A program made the position numbers and the translations under genes. Shown piece after piece: positions 63,201-64,000 of a stretch of DNA of 64,000 nucleotides; positions within the stretch are counted from its first letter, which is position 1; each line of letters starts with the position of its first letter. The notes beneath the pieces are model-generated. The model did not search any database. It was not told the DNA's origin and worked only from the letters and a program-made list of their open reading frames with translations. Source of the DNA: Hybos culiciformis (Eukaryota > Arthropoda > Insecta > Diptera > Hybotidae); the NCBI GenBank assembly GCA_964007475.1, contig OZ023274.1, positions 78,503,303 through 78,567,302 of the forward strand, read 5' to 3'.

Positions 63201-63617
63201 CGCAGTGGCATAACTACCGGTATGCGAACGCAGCAAATGCTGCGGGCGCACGAAGTTAAAGGGCGCACCGTTTGTCAGCATTTTACCAACAAAATTCATG
63301 ATTTTTCACAAAAAAAGTTTTTATTTATTTTAATTCAAAATCACGCTAAGAATATTACTTCGAAAATGAATTTAAGCATGCAGGGATATCAATATCTGCT
63401 ATCTGGTCGATGACGATGATAAAAAAGAAGTTTAGTGTTCATGTAAAACGGCGTTGACGAGTCGCCAGTTATATGATAATTAGAATAATAGGCGAAAACT
63501 GAAGAGTTATTTTTTTATAAATAAAAGAAAAATTATAAGTTCCTTTTTTTAAATTGTGGGGTGGGTGGGCGCAAATTTATTTTCGCCTAGGGCGCAATAT
63601 TTGTAGTTACGTCACTG
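63201..63617. mobile_element. hAT-like MITE, 417 bp, with 8-bp target duplication
   Basis: The left end reads CAGTGGCATAACTAC (from 63203) and the right end, on the minus strand, CAGTGACGTAACTAC: 13 of 15 positions match. A perfect 8-bp direct repeat CTAAAAAC lies at 63193-63200 and 63618-63625. The left copy is separated from the CAGTGG end by an extra CG, so the left terminus is two bases longer than the right or acquired two bases. The subterminal regions are rich in GGGCGCA/TGCGCCC boxes in opposite orientation. CAGTG ends with 8-bp duplications point to the hAT superfamily. An open frame at 63222-63413 lies inside and is not a gene. Confidence 0.8.
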
Positions 63618-63625
63618 CTAAAAAC
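63618..63625. repeat. right 8-bp target-site duplication (CTAAAAAC)
   Basis: It is identical to 63193-63200 and directly abuts the CAGTGAC end read on the minus strand. Confidence 0.75.
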
Positions 63626-64000
63626 AAGTCTGATGTTGAACTATATTCTTATATTATTTTCTAGATAAATACACAGGCAAGAGTTTTATTAATTCGAAAT
63701 TTTGGAACCAGATTAAGATTTTTATTTTTTTTTTATTAATAATGTTTTAATGTCATAAAAGGTTTGAGAACATTTTTTTTTAACTTTTATATTAATTTTC
63801 AAAGATTTAAAGACATTATGTGTAAACATATTTCTTATGCAATTGAAATATATAATAATTTCCAATTTGTATGCATAGTCTTCTATATAAAAAAAAAGGA
63901 ATAATAGGTTCTCGATAGGATAGCCATAAATTTATTAAATTTTACATTTGAATATATTAAAAGCTTCCTGCAATGTTCAATTGAAAAATGAACTAAATTT
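63626..64000. other. A+T-rich flank, nothing recognised
   Basis: These last 375 bases contain only A/T-rich single-copy-looking sequence and poly-A/T tracts. Confidence 0.5.

Noticed and set aside
63222..63413. 63-codon open frame near the right border
   Set aside because: It lies wholly inside the hAT-like MITE and shows no transposase motif.

Overview
The window is extremely A+T-rich eukaryotic DNA (roughly 80% A+T by eye), full of homopolymer runs and short microsatellites. It looks like an insect chromosome, most likely a fly (Diptera). The reasons are an array of intronless divergent ionotropic-receptor (IR) genes, a Drosophila-like start context, arthropod-type LINE fragments and hAT-like MITEs. 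Species and order cannot be fixed from this sequence alone.

Layout. From 1 to about 37.6 kb I see no convincing complete gene, only intergenic or intronic DNA. It carries a Helitron-like repeat (about 4.63-5.28 kb), a hAT-type MITE with a perfect 8-bp target duplication (16247-16685), a tRNA-derived SINE on the minus strand (about 29.9-30.16 kb) and a small repeat remnant near 31.3 kb. At 37680-37745 there is a short exon that reads like the first coding exon of a tetraspanin and ends at a GTGAGT splice donor. I could not find its next exon in the remaining 26 kb.

The core is 41.3-54.8 kb: four plus-strand, single-exon genes of about 593-604 codons, all members of one divergent IR clade (putative chemoreceptors). 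Each has a signal peptide, a reduced amino-terminal domain, a split ligand-binding domain, three membrane segments and a pore-like loop. Genes 1 and 2 share promoter and N-terminus. Genes 3 and 4 share a different promoter and N-terminus, yet the last 70% of gene 3 is nearly identical to gene 2. The order 1 - 2 - (4/2 hybrid) - 4 is what one unequal crossover between gene 4 and gene 2 in a three-gene array would give. The spacers agree: the gene 2-3 spacer is paralogous to the gene 3-4 spacer. The latter was later enlarged by a 5'-truncated LINE (about 49936-51862), into which an antisense fragment of a second LINE is nested, and by a 184-bp palindromic MITE (52577-52760) about 170 bp upstream of gene 4. 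For both insertions the paralogous spacer preserves the empty site.

From 54.8 to 64.0 kb the sequence is again gene-poor, ending with a second hAT-like MITE (63201-63617) with an 8-bp target duplication. I found no CRISPR, operon, rRNA, intact tRNA or bacterial-type system.
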